Below, one piece after another: positions 26,003 through 35,500 of a DNA stretch of 64,000 nt. Every line of letters starts with the position of its first letter. Within the stretch, counting starts at the first letter, position 1. Source of the DNA: Streptomyces sp. NBC_01244 (GTDB lineage: Bacteria > Actinomycetota > Actinomycetes > Streptomycetales > Streptomycetaceae); assembly GCF_035987325.1 (NCBI RefSeq), contig NZ_CP108488.1, positions 682,001-746,000 on the forward strand. Direction: 5' to 3'. Under the pieces are notes generated by a model. The model was not told the DNA's origin. It saw only the letters and a program-made list of their open reading frames with translations, and searched no databases. Position numbers and translations under genes: made by a program.

Positions 26003-27124
26003 TCAGCCTTGGGCGGGGGCCCTGCGGTCGGTGATCAGGCTCATGGTGTGGCGGACCGCGGACTCGGCGGCCCCCTCGGACCCGCTGACGGGTCCGGCCA
26101 TCAGGCGGGCGAGTACGGCCGCCTTGCGCGGGCCCCGGACGCCGAAGGCGGTTTCCAGCCCGGCGCCGTGCGGGCTGCGCACGTCGATGAGGCGTACGAC
26201 GATGTCGTCGCGCTGGAAGATGCTGCTGCTCACGGTCGGGGCGTCGGGCCGGTGGGCCGCCTCCTCGTCCTGCCGGGCGAGGAACCGGGCCAGCGCCGGT
26301 CCGCAGCCGGGCTTGGCCGGGTAGAACAGCGCGTGGCGTCGTACGTCGGAGCGGTCGGCGCCACCGGCCTCGCGCGCGGCGACGTGGTGGACGGCGGGGA
26401 GTGCGGCCTTCATGAAGAACATCCGGGCGGACTCGGGGTTGCCGAGGTCGCGGTCCTGCTCGAGGTAGGGGTTGATGGCCTCTTCGACGGCCCGTACCTC
26501 GGGCTGCTCGGAGACGTGCCGCAGGGCTGCCATCAGGTCCCCGCGGACCTCCACCGTACGCACGACCCGGTTGCCGTGCATGAACAGGGTGGTGCGGCAG
26601 AGCCGGGTGTGGCCGTCGACGTCGGCCGCCGGGGAGGCGTAGCTCGAGAGGAGAGCCGCGACCTCCTTCTCACTGCCGGGCTTGACCGTGAAGGTCAGGG
26701 CGTGACGGACGATGTCGGCGCCGAGCCTGGGCGCTTCCTGCAGCCGGGCGCCCTTGGGCCGCTGCGCGTCCTGGTAGCCGCGGCCGGTTTCGCGCAGGAC
26801 GGTGTACTTGAGCGGGCGCATGGCGCGGGCGCAGGCGCCGAGGGGGCGCACCTGCTCGGCGTGGTGCTCGCTGTTGACCCAGGCGAGGTACTGCGGTGCG
26901 CTCTCCCACTCGCTGGTGATGAGCCACTGCGAGGGGTTCTCGAAGGACTGGCAGAGCTGGTCGCTGATGTGGCCCGGTTCCGACGCGATGTCGTGGCGCA
27001 GTTGCTCGTACGCCTCGAAGAACCGCTGCTGGGCTCCTTCGTGGAGGTCCATCAGCAGGACGACCCGGAGCATGGAGCCGTCGAAGGCGGACTGTGACAC
27101 CCGTTCGGACAGGGTGGTCGTCAT
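26003..27124 (-). CDS. whiE-ORFI: SchA/CurD-like protein of spore-pigment cluster (WhiE ORFI-like)
   Basis: A 373-residue protein. The first part (about 15-105) resembles an antibiotic-biosynthesis-monooxygenase-like ferredoxin fold ([26 protein letters not shown] and [19 protein letters not shown]). The rest is the SchA/CurD-like region found only in spore-pigment and related type II PKS clusters ([43 protein letters not shown]). It is the first gene of the leftward pigment operon, transcribed divergently from the FAD monooxygenase. Function is unproven; a tailoring or localisation role has been proposed for the family. Confidence 0.9.
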   Translation of the reverse strand: MTTTLSERVSQSAFDGSMLRVVLLMDLHEGAQQRFFEAYEQLRHDIASEPGHISDQLCQSFENPSQWLITSEWESAPQYLAWVNSEHHAEQVRPLGACARAMRPLKYTVLRETGRGYQDAQRPKGARLQEAPRLGADIVRHALTFTVKPGSEKEVAALLSSYASPAADVDGHTRLCRTTLFMHGNRVVRTVEVRGDLMAALRHVSEQPEVRAVEEAINPYLEQDRDLGNPESARMFFMKAALPAVHHVAAREAGGADRSDVRRHALFYPAKPGCGPALARFLARQDEEAAHRPDAPTVSSSIFQRDDIVVRLIDVRSPHGAGLETAFGVRGPRKAAVLARLMAGPVSGSEGAAESAVRHTMSLITDRRAPAQG

Positions 27125-27408
27125 CTGCTCACTCCTTCGTGAGGGCCCTGGGGGAGGGCGGGGATGTTCATCGCGTACGGACCCTCGTCCGTCCTCGGCG
27201 GTGACGCCCCGGGCCGGCGGCCGTCGCGGGACGGCAGGCCGGCGTGTCTTCGGGGGAACCGCTGTCGCTCATCGTCATCCGGGTGGGGACGTACCGCTAC
27301 ATCTCCGGATCAAGCGGGTGACAACCGGCGTATCTCCTGGGCTTGGCCGGCGATCGGGGGCATAAGAGAGTGCACTCCCCCCACACAGAATTCAGGAGCT
27401 CGCAGCTG
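27125..27408. promoter_or_regulatory. Divergent promoter region of the spore-pigment cluster
   Basis: These 284 bases separate the leftward pigment operon (start 27124) from the rightward monooxygenase (start 27409). In S. coelicolor the equivalent region carries sporulation-timed promoters, including a SigF-dependent one for ORFVIII. I could not identify a convincing SigF or BldD motif by eye. The rightward gene has AGGAG at 27394-27398, 10 bases from its ATG. Confidence 0.55.
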
Positions 27409-29049
27409 ATGGAAGACACGGCAGATGTTCGCGTACCGGTTCTCGTCGTGGGCGGCTCCCTCGTGGGTCTGTCCACCTCGCTGTTCCTGAGCCGTCACGG
27501 CATCAGGCACCTGGTAGTGGAGAAGCACGCCGGCACCTCGGACCACCCGCGCGGGCGCGGTATCAACGCCCGGACCATGGAGCTGTTCCGGGTGGCCGGG
27601 GCGGAGGGCGCCATCCGGCAGGCGGCGTCCGCGCTGGAGAACAACATGGGGATCCTGCAGACGCAGTCCCTGCTCGGCGGCGACCACAAGTGGCTGGTCA
27701 AGGCCATCGACCCGGCCGGGGCGCTGAGCAAGTTCAGCCCGAGCGCCTGGTGCGTGTGCAGCCAGAACAACATCGAGCCGATCCTCGCCGCGCAGAGTCG
27801 CGCCCAGGGCGCCGACGTGCGGTTCTCGACCGAGCTGATGAGCTTCGACCAGGACGAGACCGGGGTGAACGCGCTGGTCAAGGACCGGGAGACCGGTGAG
27901 CACATCACCGTGCGCGCCGACTTCCTGATCGCGGCGGACGGCCCGCGCAGCCCCGTGCGCGAGCAGTTGCGCATCCCGCAGACGGGCAGCGGCGAGCTGT
28001 TCCACAACGTCAGCGTCACCTTCCGCTCGCGGCAGCTCGTCGAGGTGCTGGGCGACCTGCGGTTCATCGTCTGCTACCTGATGAAGCCGGGTGCGGACGG
28101 GGCGCTGCTGCCGGTGGACAACGACACCCAGTGGGTCTTCCACCTGCCGTGGCACCCGGACCAGGGGGAAACCCTGGAGGACTTCACCGAGGAGCGGTGC
28201 AGGGAGCAGATCCGGGCCGCGATCGGCGTACCGGACCTGGACGTGGAGATCGGCGGCAAGGCTCCCTGGCACGCGGCGGAACGGATCGCCGAGCAGTACT
28301 CCTCCGGTCGGGTGTTCCTGGCCGGCGACGCGGCCCACGAGATGTCCCCCACCGGCGCCTTCGGCTCCAACACCGGCATCCAGGACGCGCACAACCTGGC
28401 CTGGAAGATCGCGGCCGTCCTGAACGGATCGGCGGACATGGGCCTGCTGGAGACCTACGGGGAGGAGCGCCACCCGGTGGCCGTGGCGACCGCCCAGCGC
28501 GCCTCGGCCCGTTCGGCGGAGCACAGCCACCCCGGGTACGCGCCGCCGCCCACCATGGGCGGCGGACCGGGCAGCGGGGTCCTGACGACGGCCATGGCCT
28601 ACGCGTACCCGAGCGGGGCGTTCGTCGGCGGACCGCCGGACCGCCCGGTCATCCCGGAGGGGATGCGCATGAAGGGCGACCCCGGTACGCGGGCCCCGCA
28701 CATGTGGCTGACGCGGGCCGACGGCGAGCGCGTCTCCACGGTGGACCTGTACGAGCGCGCGTTCGTGCTGCTGTGCGGCGCGGGCTCGCCGTGGCGGGCG
28801 GCGGCCGAACGGGTGGCCGAACGGCTGTCGGTGAAGCTGGACGCCTATGCCATCGGCTCCGCGAGCGCTCCCGGCACGGATCTGGTGCAGGAGGAGGGCG
28901 CCGACTGGAGCGAGGTGCACGCCATGTCCCCGGAGGGCGCCGTGCTGGTGCGGCCGGACGGGTTCGTCGCCTGGCGCTCGCAGGGTCCGGCGGCCGATGC
29001 GCAGGCCGCGCTGACCGAGGCGCTGTCGACGGTGCTGCGCCGGGCCTGA
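27409..29049 (+). CDS. whiE-ORFVIII: FAD-dependent aromatic-polyketide monooxygenase (WhiE ORFVIII-like)
   Basis: A 546-residue flavoprotein hydroxylase of the PHBH-type group that oxygenates the polyketide pigment. The FAD-binding start reads VPVLVVGGSLVGLSTSLFLSRHGI with a Gly-rich loop. The DG motif is FLIAADGPRSPVREQL and the second FAD motif is GRVFLAGDAAHEMSPTGAFGSNTGIQDAHNLAWK. The C-terminal thioredoxin-like domain (about 430-546) is also typical. It lies divergent from the rest of the cluster, exactly as whiE ORFVIII does, and is closed by a hairpin at 29072. Confidence 0.93.
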   Translation: MEDTADVRVPVLVVGGSLVGLSTSLFLSRHGIRHLVVEKHAGTSDHPRGRGINARTMELFRVAGAEGAIRQAASALENNMGILQTQSLLGGDHKWLVKAIDPAGALSKFSPSAWCVCSQNNIEPILAAQSRAQGADVRFSTELMSFDQDETGVNALVKDRETGEHITVRADFLIAADGPRSPVREQLRIPQTGSGELFHNVSVTFRSRQLVEVLGDLRFIVCYLMKPGADGALLPVDNDTQWVFHLPWHPDQGETLEDFTEERCREQIRAAIGVPDLDVEIGGKAPWHAAERIAEQYSSGRVFLAGDAAHEMSPTGAFGSNTGIQDAHNLAWKIAAVLNGSADMGLLETYGEERHPVAVATAQRASARSAEHSHPGYAPPPTMGGGPGSGVLTTAMAYAYPSGAFVGGPPDRPVIPEGMRMKGDPGTRAPHMWLTRADGERVSTVDLYERAFVLLCGAGSPWRAAAERVAERLSVKLDAYAIGSASAPGTDLVQEEGADWSEVHAMSPEGAVLVRPDGFVAWRSQGPAADAQAALTEALSTVLRRA

Positions 29050-29071
29050 CCGGCCCGAACGCCGATTGGTC

Positions 29072-29109
29072 CCCCTGCCGCCGGCCCGTAAGCGGGCCGG
29101 GGGCAGGGG
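29072..29109. terminator. Strong hairpin after the pigment monooxygenase
   Basis: CCCCTGCC-g-CCGGCCCG (29072-29088) pairs with CGGGCCGG-g-GGCAGGGG (29093-29109): 16 bp with one mismatch and a 4-base loop. It lies 22 bases after the stop, and also before the stop of the convergent small gene at 29145. Confidence 0.75.
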
Positions 29110-29144
29110 CGTTCATGGGTGCTGCCGATCCGTGCGGGTCGCGA

Positions 29145-29390
29145 TCAGCCGCAGGCCCAGCAGCCCGCCCAGCAGCCGGAGCCGTGGTGCGCGGGGCGCC
29201 GGCGGCGGGCGGCCCCGGCGGGGGACGTTCCCGCTCCGGGGGCCGTTCCCGCTCCGGCGGAGTTGCGGCGGGCGAAGCAGGCGACCACCACCGCGATCGC
29301 GGCGAGTTCCTCAGGGGCCGCCACGCCCTTCTCGACGCGGAGCAGGCTGGCCATCTGGTCTGTCTGGGCTATCGGAGCGTCCTTCAGCAT
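29145..29390 (-). CDS. Small AccE-like protein (acyl-CoA carboxylase epsilon subunit)
   Basis: An 81-residue protein. The core SLLRVEKGVAAPEELAAIAVVVACFARR matches the pattern of actinobacterial acyl-CoA carboxylase epsilon subunits (I/LRVExGxPxxEELAALxAVL). The C-terminus (GSGCWAGCWACG) is Cys/Trp-rich and odd for the family. ATG at 29390 with GAGAGG 6 bases upstream. Epsilon subunits stabilise the AccA-AccB carboxylase that makes malonyl- or methylmalonyl-CoA. No carboxylase subunit is nearby, but it lies next to the type II PKS cluster that consumes malonyl-CoA. The call rests on one motif, so it is moderate. Confidence 0.6.
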   Translation of the reverse strand: MLKDAPIAQTDQMASLLRVEKGVAAPEELAAIAVVVACFARRNSAGAGTAPGAGTSPAGAARRRRPAHHGSGCWAGCWACG

Positions 29391-29678
29391 CGGCTCGGCC
29401 TCTCGCACAGGCGGATAGCAGGACCCCCCTCGCGGAATCACCAAGGACTCCGGACTCTGCCGACGCTAGTGGGGCGCGACACGCCCGGCATGCCGGGCAG
29501 TTGCGCGAAAGCCCAGGTCGCAGCCGTGTCGACCGGGTGACGCCGGGGATGTTCGCGGCGCGCGGCGATTGGGCCGTCGGAGTGGCGGGCCCCCGGAAAT
29601 CCCGGAGCACGGGTACGGCTTCAAACGAATCAGCTCGCGGGCCCCGGACCTCACGCCGGCCGCCTTGAGCAAGCGGCA

Positions 29679-29725
29679 GGCGGCCGCGCGGGGAGACTCC
29701 TGAGCTGGAGTCCCGCGCGGCCGCC
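29679..29725 (-). terminator. Long GC hairpin after DUF4360 gene; end of a gene-poor gap
   Basis: GGCGGCCGCGCGG (29679-29691) and GACTCC (29695-29700) pair with GGAGTC (29707-29712) and CCGCGCGGCCGCC (29713-29725): 19 bp with a GGA bulge and TGAGCT loop. It sits 24 bases downstream of the leftward stop at 29749. The remaining gap 29391-29678 shows no gene. Confidence 0.75.
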
Positions 29726-29748
29726 CGTGGGGAGTGCGGCGGGCCGGT

Positions 29749-30420
29749 TCAGCGGGCCGGGCACTTCTTCCAGGAGAAGTGGTAGACGCTGTTGATGCTG
29801 CCGTCGGTGGAGTCGAGCGCCATGTAGCTGGTCGTCGAGGGGTCCGAGGTTCCGACCTCGGCGCGCAGTTCGGTGTTGATGTTGAAGTTGCGCAGTTCGC
29901 CACAGGGGGCGAAGACCAGGGCATCGATGCCCGTGGTGTCGGTGGCCTGCCAGTTGTCGTTGTACTTGCCCTGGAACTTGTGGGTGCGGTAGTCGGTCTG
30001 CTTCATGCCCTGGAAGTAGTAGCTGGCCTTCTGGGTGCCGATCGCGCCCTGCTGGAGGCTGCCGAATCCCCGGTAGTCGACCTGGGCGACGGCGTAGGTG
30101 TACCCCTGCGGGACGTGGACCAGCAGGGAGAGCTGACAGTTCTTGCGACCGTCGGTCGGGGCGCTGTTGCCGCCCGCCATGGCCAGGTACTCGCTGTAGG
30201 TGACGGTGAAGGCCGACTTGTCCTCGGCCACGGCGACGGTGGCGCTGCCCGGCCGGCACCCCGAGCCGTTGACCGTGGAGACGTCGACGGTGACCCGGTC
30301 CTCCGGGGCGGCGGCGGCCGCGGGGCCACCCGCCGCCCCGGCGGCGGAGGCGGGCAGGAGGGTGAGGAGGCCGCCGGTCACGAGGACGGCGCCGAGCGCG
30401 GTACGCAGTGTTCTGATCAC
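29749..30420 (-). CDS. Secreted DUF4360-type protein
   Basis: A 223-residue secreted protein. A GTG start at 30420 gives a signal peptide (ALGAVLVTGGLLTLLPASAAGA, cleavage near residue 27). The mature part has four conserved-looking Cys (SGCRPG, KNCQLSLLVHVPQGY, FAPCGEL, WKKCPAR) and the pattern DYRGFGSLQQGAIGTQKASYYFQGM, which I associate with the DUF4360 family of secreted proteins in fungi and actinobacteria. Function is unknown. The ribosome site before the GTG is weak. It is divergent from the second copper oxidase, with about 215 bases between starts. Confidence 0.8.
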   Translation of the reverse strand: MIRTLRTALGAVLVTGGLLTLLPASAAGAAGGPAAAAAPEDRVTVDVSTVNGSGCRPGSATVAVAEDKSAFTVTYSEYLAMAGGNSAPTDGRKNCQLSLLVHVPQGYTYAVAQVDYRGFGSLQQGAIGTQKASYYFQGMKQTDYRTHKFQGKYNDNWQATDTTGIDALVFAPCGELRNFNINTELRAEVGTSDPSTTSYMALDSTDGSINSVYHFSWKKCPAR

Positions 30421-30635
30421 GCGGCCATGCAATCGGTCCTTACCCGGCCGGTGGGGGAACGGGTGCGCGGCCTCACTCCGATGGCCGGGCCCTTTCACCG
30501 CAGAAACGTTCGGGCACCGTCGCGGGGAGGGCCGAACGGCTCATCGGCAGGGCGCCGAGCACGTCGGAGCACCCCATTCATCCCGGTATTTCCTATGCTG
30601 AGCGCCCTACGGAACCGCCCGCGCCGAGGAGCCCC

Positions 30636-32522
30636 ATGCGCCGCCTGCACCGGTCCGCCCTGCTCTCCGCGACCGCGGTCGTATCCGCCCTGGTCCTCGC
30701 GACCGCCCCGACCGCGGCCGGGGCGCCGGGGCACGGCACGGACGGCGGGACCGGGGCAGCCGGTGCGGCGCACGCCACCGAGCCGACCGGTGCGACCGGT
30801 GCGACCGGCGGGACCGGCGGGACCGACGCGGCCGAGGCCGCCGTGATCGGCGCCGGCCACGCGCGCGCCCACGCCGAGCTGCGCCGCGCGGCCAAGGGCG
30901 CGGTGGATTACCCGCAGTCCCGGCGCGACGCGAGCCTGGCCTCGCTGGCCGCCTCGCAGCGCGAGGCCAACTCCGCGTTCAAGGCGGAGGTTTCGGGACG
31001 GTTCGCCGCGTACTTCCCCTCCCCCGACTTCGGTGTGCACGTCGCCCAGCTGCCCACCGGCAAGGTGCTGCTCTTCTCCTTCTCCCGGGTGGAGACCGAC
31101 CCCACCAAGGAGACCGGGCCCACGGACCGCATCGGTCCGACGAACGCGGGCCGCGCCTATCTGTGGGATCCGGCGAAGGGAACGGGCGCGCGTGCGTTCA
31201 AAAAGGTCACCCCGCCCGTCGTGCTGATGCATGACGGTACGCACGCCCCGCGCCCGGCGCCGTTCTTCTGCGCCGGGCACTCCTTCCTGCCCAACGGGAT
31301 GCTGGGGGTGTTCGGCGGCAACACGGGCGGGAAGGGCGGCAGCGGGGCGAAGCTGTCCTTCGTCTTCGACCCGTGGACCGAGGGCTGGTACCGCAACCGC
31401 GATATGGCGGTGGGCCGTTGGTACCCGTCGGTGGTGACCGGCGCGGACGGCCGCCAGATCATCATGTCGGGCCAGTCGGAGCGCGGCACGGGGACACCGA
31501 CCCCGGTGGTGGAGCGGTTCCCCGCACTGGGGCAGCAGGTGCCCTGGCGCCCGTACGACATCCCGCTGGACCTCTCCGTGCAGCGGATGCGCTCCGACGC
31601 GCCGTTCCGCAACGACTACCCTCACCTGTTCTCGCTGCGCGACGGCATGATCTACGGCCTGGGGCGCGACGCCGACCAGCAGTGGCTCTTCGATCCGCGC
31701 GCGCAGACCCGTACGGACCTGCCCAGGCGGCCCGCCGATTTCCGGGGCTACGGCTCCGCCGTGCCACTGCCGGCGGGATTCCGCGGACCGGACTCGGTGC
31801 TGGTGCTGGGCGGGGATCCTCTCGACCCGAACACCTACCGACTGTCGGACGGTACCTGGACCACGGAGGAGCCGCGCGCCTTCGGCCGGACCCAGGACGA
31901 CACGCTGATCCTGCCGGACGGCACGCTGCTGACGGTCAACGGGGCGAAGGACACGAGGGATTACGGGTTCGGACCGTTCAACCCGAAGGCCGATCTGAAG
32001 TTCCGCCAAACCGAGCTGCTGGGTGCGGACCGGCGGTGGCGGCTGGGGCCGGCCCAGCGGCTTCCGCGGGGTTACCATTCCAACGCCCTGGTGCTGCCGG
32101 ACGGCCGGGTCATGGTCACCGGGGACGAGCTCCAGCAGATCGCCAACGACCCGGACATCAAGGACGGCATGGACGGCTCGATCGAGATCTACGAGCCCGC
32201 CTACCTGCACCGGGGAGCCCGGCCCGTGCTGGACCGGGTCCCGGCGGGCGAGATCGCCCACGACGCGGAGTTCTCCGTGGAGAGCTCGACGGCCTCCGGC
32301 GTACGGCGGGCCGTGCTGCTGGCGCCGACCACGGTCACCCACGCGGTGAACACCAGTCAGCGCCATCTGGAGCTGCGGATCACGGGTGTCCGCGGCCGCA
32401 CGATCGGGCTGCGGGCGCCGGCCACTTCGGCCGACGCCCCGCCCGGTTACTACATGGTGTTCCTCCTCGACGCCAAGGGTGTCCCCGGTACGGCGAGGTG
32501 GGTCAAGCTCGGCAAGCGGTGA
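30636..32522 (+). CDS. Second copper radical oxidase (galactose/glyoxal oxidase-like)
   Basis: A 628-residue secreted paralogue of the oxidase at 4214-6088. The signal peptide ends near TAAGA (residue 30). A Gly/Thr/Ala-rich segment (TGATGATGGTGGT, residues 51-63) follows before the Kelch propeller. Active-site residues match: Cys212 in FFCAGHS, Tyr263 in RWYPSVV, Tyr480-His481 in RGYHSNALVLPDG, His569 in VTHAVNTSQRH. The DUF1929-type C-terminal domain is present. Unlike its paralogue it is not followed by a peroxidase: the next gene is convergent, 12 bases away. The substrate may be a polysaccharide alcohol or a small aldehyde. Confidence 0.9.
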   Translation: MRRLHRSALLSATAVVSALVLATAPTAAGAPGHGTDGGTGAAGAAHATEPTGATGATGGTGGTDAAEAAVIGAGHARAHAELRRAAKGAVDYPQSRRDASLASLAASQREANSAFKAEVSGRFAAYFPSPDFGVHVAQLPTGKVLLFSFSRVETDPTKETGPTDRIGPTNAGRAYLWDPAKGTGARAFKKVTPPVVLMHDGTHAPRPAPFFCAGHSFLPNGMLGVFGGNTGGKGGSGAKLSFVFDPWTEGWYRNRDMAVGRWYPSVVTGADGRQIIMSGQSERGTGTPTPVVERFPALGQQVPWRPYDIPLDLSVQRMRSDAPFRNDYPHLFSLRDGMIYGLGRDADQQWLFDPRAQTRTDLPRRPADFRGYGSAVPLPAGFRGPDSVLVLGGDPLDPNTYRLSDGTWTTEEPRAFGRTQDDTLILPDGTLLTVNGAKDTRDYGFGPFNPKADLKFRQTELLGADRRWRLGPAQRLPRGYHSNALVLPDGRVMVTGDELQQIANDPDIKDGMDGSIEIYEPAYLHRGARPVLDRVPAGEIAHDAEFSVESSTASGVRRAVLLAPTTVTHAVNTSQRHLELRITGVRGRTIGLRAPATSADAPPGYYMVFLLDAKGVPGTARWVKLGKR

Positions 32523-32534
32523 ACCCGCCTGCCG

Positions 32535-35500
32535 TCAGCCGCCGTTGATCAGGAACTGCGATCCGGGTTCGATCAGGATGTTGCCCTGGGCGGATCCGGT
32601 GATGGTGACGTTGGACAGGATGGCGTTGCCGCGCGCCCCGCCCATGGCCAGGATTCCGGACCCGTTGTTGGACTTGTCGATGGTCACGTTCGTGATCTTG
32701 ACGTCGGACATGACCCCGCCGCCGGTCTTGAACTGGATCCCGTCGTAGGTGGAGTCGTGGATGTCGGTGTCGCGGATGACGACACCCGGGATGGGCAAGT
32801 TCGACGGGAAGAGGGTGATCGCGCCGAACTCCTGGTCCTCGTTCCAGAACGCGCCGCCGGTGCGGAAGAGCCCGTTGCCCGCGATCAGGGTCTGCCCGGA
32901 GAAGGGCAGCGGATCGTGGTCGGTCGCCAGCATGATGCCGGGGTAGTTCATGGTGTCGTAGATCAGGTTGTTCTCGATGGTGTTGCCGTAACCGCCGTAC
33001 AGGGCGATGCCGTTGGCCCGCCACGGGAGCTGGATGGTGTTGTTGCGGAAGTGGTTGTCGTGGCCGATGTCCACCGACTGGTCCTTGACGTACTTGCTGG
33101 ACCACACCGCGAGGGCGTCGTCACCGGTCGTACGGAACGAGGAGTTGAAGACGGTGGAGTTGCGGGTGCCGTTGGCGAAGTTGATGCCGTCGGCGTAGGT
33201 GTCGCGGATCCGCATGCCGTTGAACTCGATGCCGTCGCCGGGGCCCCACAGGGCCGGGATGTTGTCGTAGTCGCGGCCGACCCAGACTCCGACGTTGGCG
33301 TGTTCGATCCACACGTTGGTGATCTTGGTGTTCTTGCCGAAGCGTCCGTTGAGGCCCACACCGCCCTCGGCGTTGCCGTCGCCGCCGCGGATCCGGCCCG
33401 ATCCGAAGATGGCGATGTCGGAGATCTGCGTGTTGTCGTCGATCTCGAAGCCGAAGTTGCCCTCGTGCGGGTGGTTGATGCCGCCCGCGTCCTGCGGCTG
33501 GGTGAGCGTGTAGAGCTGCGAGTGCCACATGCCCGCGCCGCGGATGGAGACGTCGCTGATGCCCACCTGGTTGAACTGGCCCCGGTTCAGCGGGTCGTCG
33601 GTGAGGATCTTCTGCTCCTGGCGCCACTGGCCCTGCGGGATCCAGACGCAGGCGATCTGCCCGTTCTGGTCCGCCGTCACGGCCTTCTGGATGGCGAGCG
33701 TGTCGTCGATGCCGTCGTTCGGGATCGCGCCGTAGTCGGTGATCGAGGTGCACTCGGCGGGCTTGGACGCCGCCGGGGCCACCTGCTCCAGGTCGATCAG
33801 ATCGATGACGTAGTACGAGGCCGTGTCGCCCGCGTCTCGCTGGAGGCGGAAGGTGGTGCCCGGCGGGTAGCTCTGCGCGAGCAGGGCGTGGGACTCGTCG
33901 AAGAGCCTGCGGGCGTCGCCGCCGGGGGTGTTGGTCAGACCCTCGGGGCTGTCGGTGCTGCCGTAGAGCCAGCTGTGCTTCGAGGAGAGGTTCAGCTTCT
34001 GGGCGAAGCTGCCGTTGACGTACAGGCTGATCGTGGCGTCGGCGCCGCCGCCGTTCGCGGCGTCCGGGATCGAGTTGCGCACGACGATGGAGTTGGCCTG
34101 GTTGGTCGAGGTGAACTGCACGTACTGGCCGGCCGAGGAGAGGCGCACGGACTCGCGGCCCGAGGACTCGGTGGCGAAGTTGGTGTGCCCGAAGGTGCGC
34201 TTGGCGTCGCTCTGCAGCAGGGTGCCGGTGTAACTGCCGGCCTCCGCCTCGTACTCGGTGTACGGGAGCGCCGCACCGCGGCCGACGACCACGGCGCGGG
34301 AGTGGCTGTTGTTGGTCTCGTTGGTCTCGGTGACGAGGTTGGTCCCGTCGGCGGTGGCGGTGAGGGTGGCTCCGCCGCTGACCGCCGTCCAGGTGCCGTT
34401 GATGGGCACGTTGACGGTTTCACCGGCGGGGATCGCCGGGGTGGGGCCGTTCAGGGTGGTGGATCCGGCGACCAGCCGGGTGATGGTGCCCGCGCTCACC
34501 GCGCTGGTGCCCCGGTTGCGGACGGCCACGGTGAAGGAGACCGGGGCGCCCACGGCCGGGTTGGCCGGATTGGTGGCGATGGAGAGGGCTTCCAGGTCGG
34601 GGCCCGGGGCCTGGCCGACGACGAGCTTGGCCGCGGCCGTACGGCTGTTGTTGGTGTCGTTCTGCTCCGGAACGGTGCCGGCCGGGTCGACGACGGCGGA
34701 GACGGTGTAGCTGCCCATCGGACGCTTGCCGACGGCGACCGGGACGGTGGCGGAGGCTCCGGCGGCGAGGGCTCCGACCGGGGCGCTGCCCGCGACGGCG
34801 CCTTCCAGGCTGACGTTGACGGTGGTGGCCGGGGAGGCGGCCGTACCGGCGTTGCGGACGGTCGCGTTGACCGTGACCGCGTCGCTCTCGGAGGGGGTGG
34901 CCGGGGACCAGGCGAGGTCCGTGACCGTGAGGTCCGGGTTCGGGGCGGCGGCGCCGATGACCTGGAACTCGGCGGCCTGTCCGCCACCGGCCCCGGTGTT
35001 GCCGGAGAACTTCAGCTGGACCTCGGCGAGCCGGCCGGAGACGGGAACGGTCACGGTGTTCTGGTTGCCGGCCGGGCTGAACGCGTAGTCCGCACGGGCC
35101 TTCAGGGTGGTGAACCCGCTCGCCGACTGCTCCCGGCCCAGGATCTCGAAGCTCTGGGTGCGGTTGCCCCAGGCGGGGTCGGGGTTGAGCTTGAGGACCA
35201 CTCCGGTGACGTCGGCGTTGGAGCCCAGCTTCACGGTCAGCGTGGACTGCTGGCCTCCCGCCTCCCAGTAGCTGGTGACGCTGTCGTCGTTCGCGTTGGC
35301 CGCGACGAACGACTGGGTGGTGGAGGAGGCCTCGATGGGCTTGCCCTTGGCGAGGTTCACGCCGACGGGCGGCGGAGTGCCCGGGTCCCCGGGATCGCCC
35401 GGATCGCCGCTGCCGTCGGCGGAGTACACCTCGAGCTCCGATATCTGCGCGGCCTGCCAGCCCGTGTTGGCGGAGACGTTCACCCGCACGTAGCGGACCG

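Noticed and set aside
29145..29390. RiPP precursor with Cys-rich tail
   Set aside because: The C-terminal Cys/Trp residues are suggestive, but the core matches an AccE-type motif and no RiPP-modifying enzyme is nearby.
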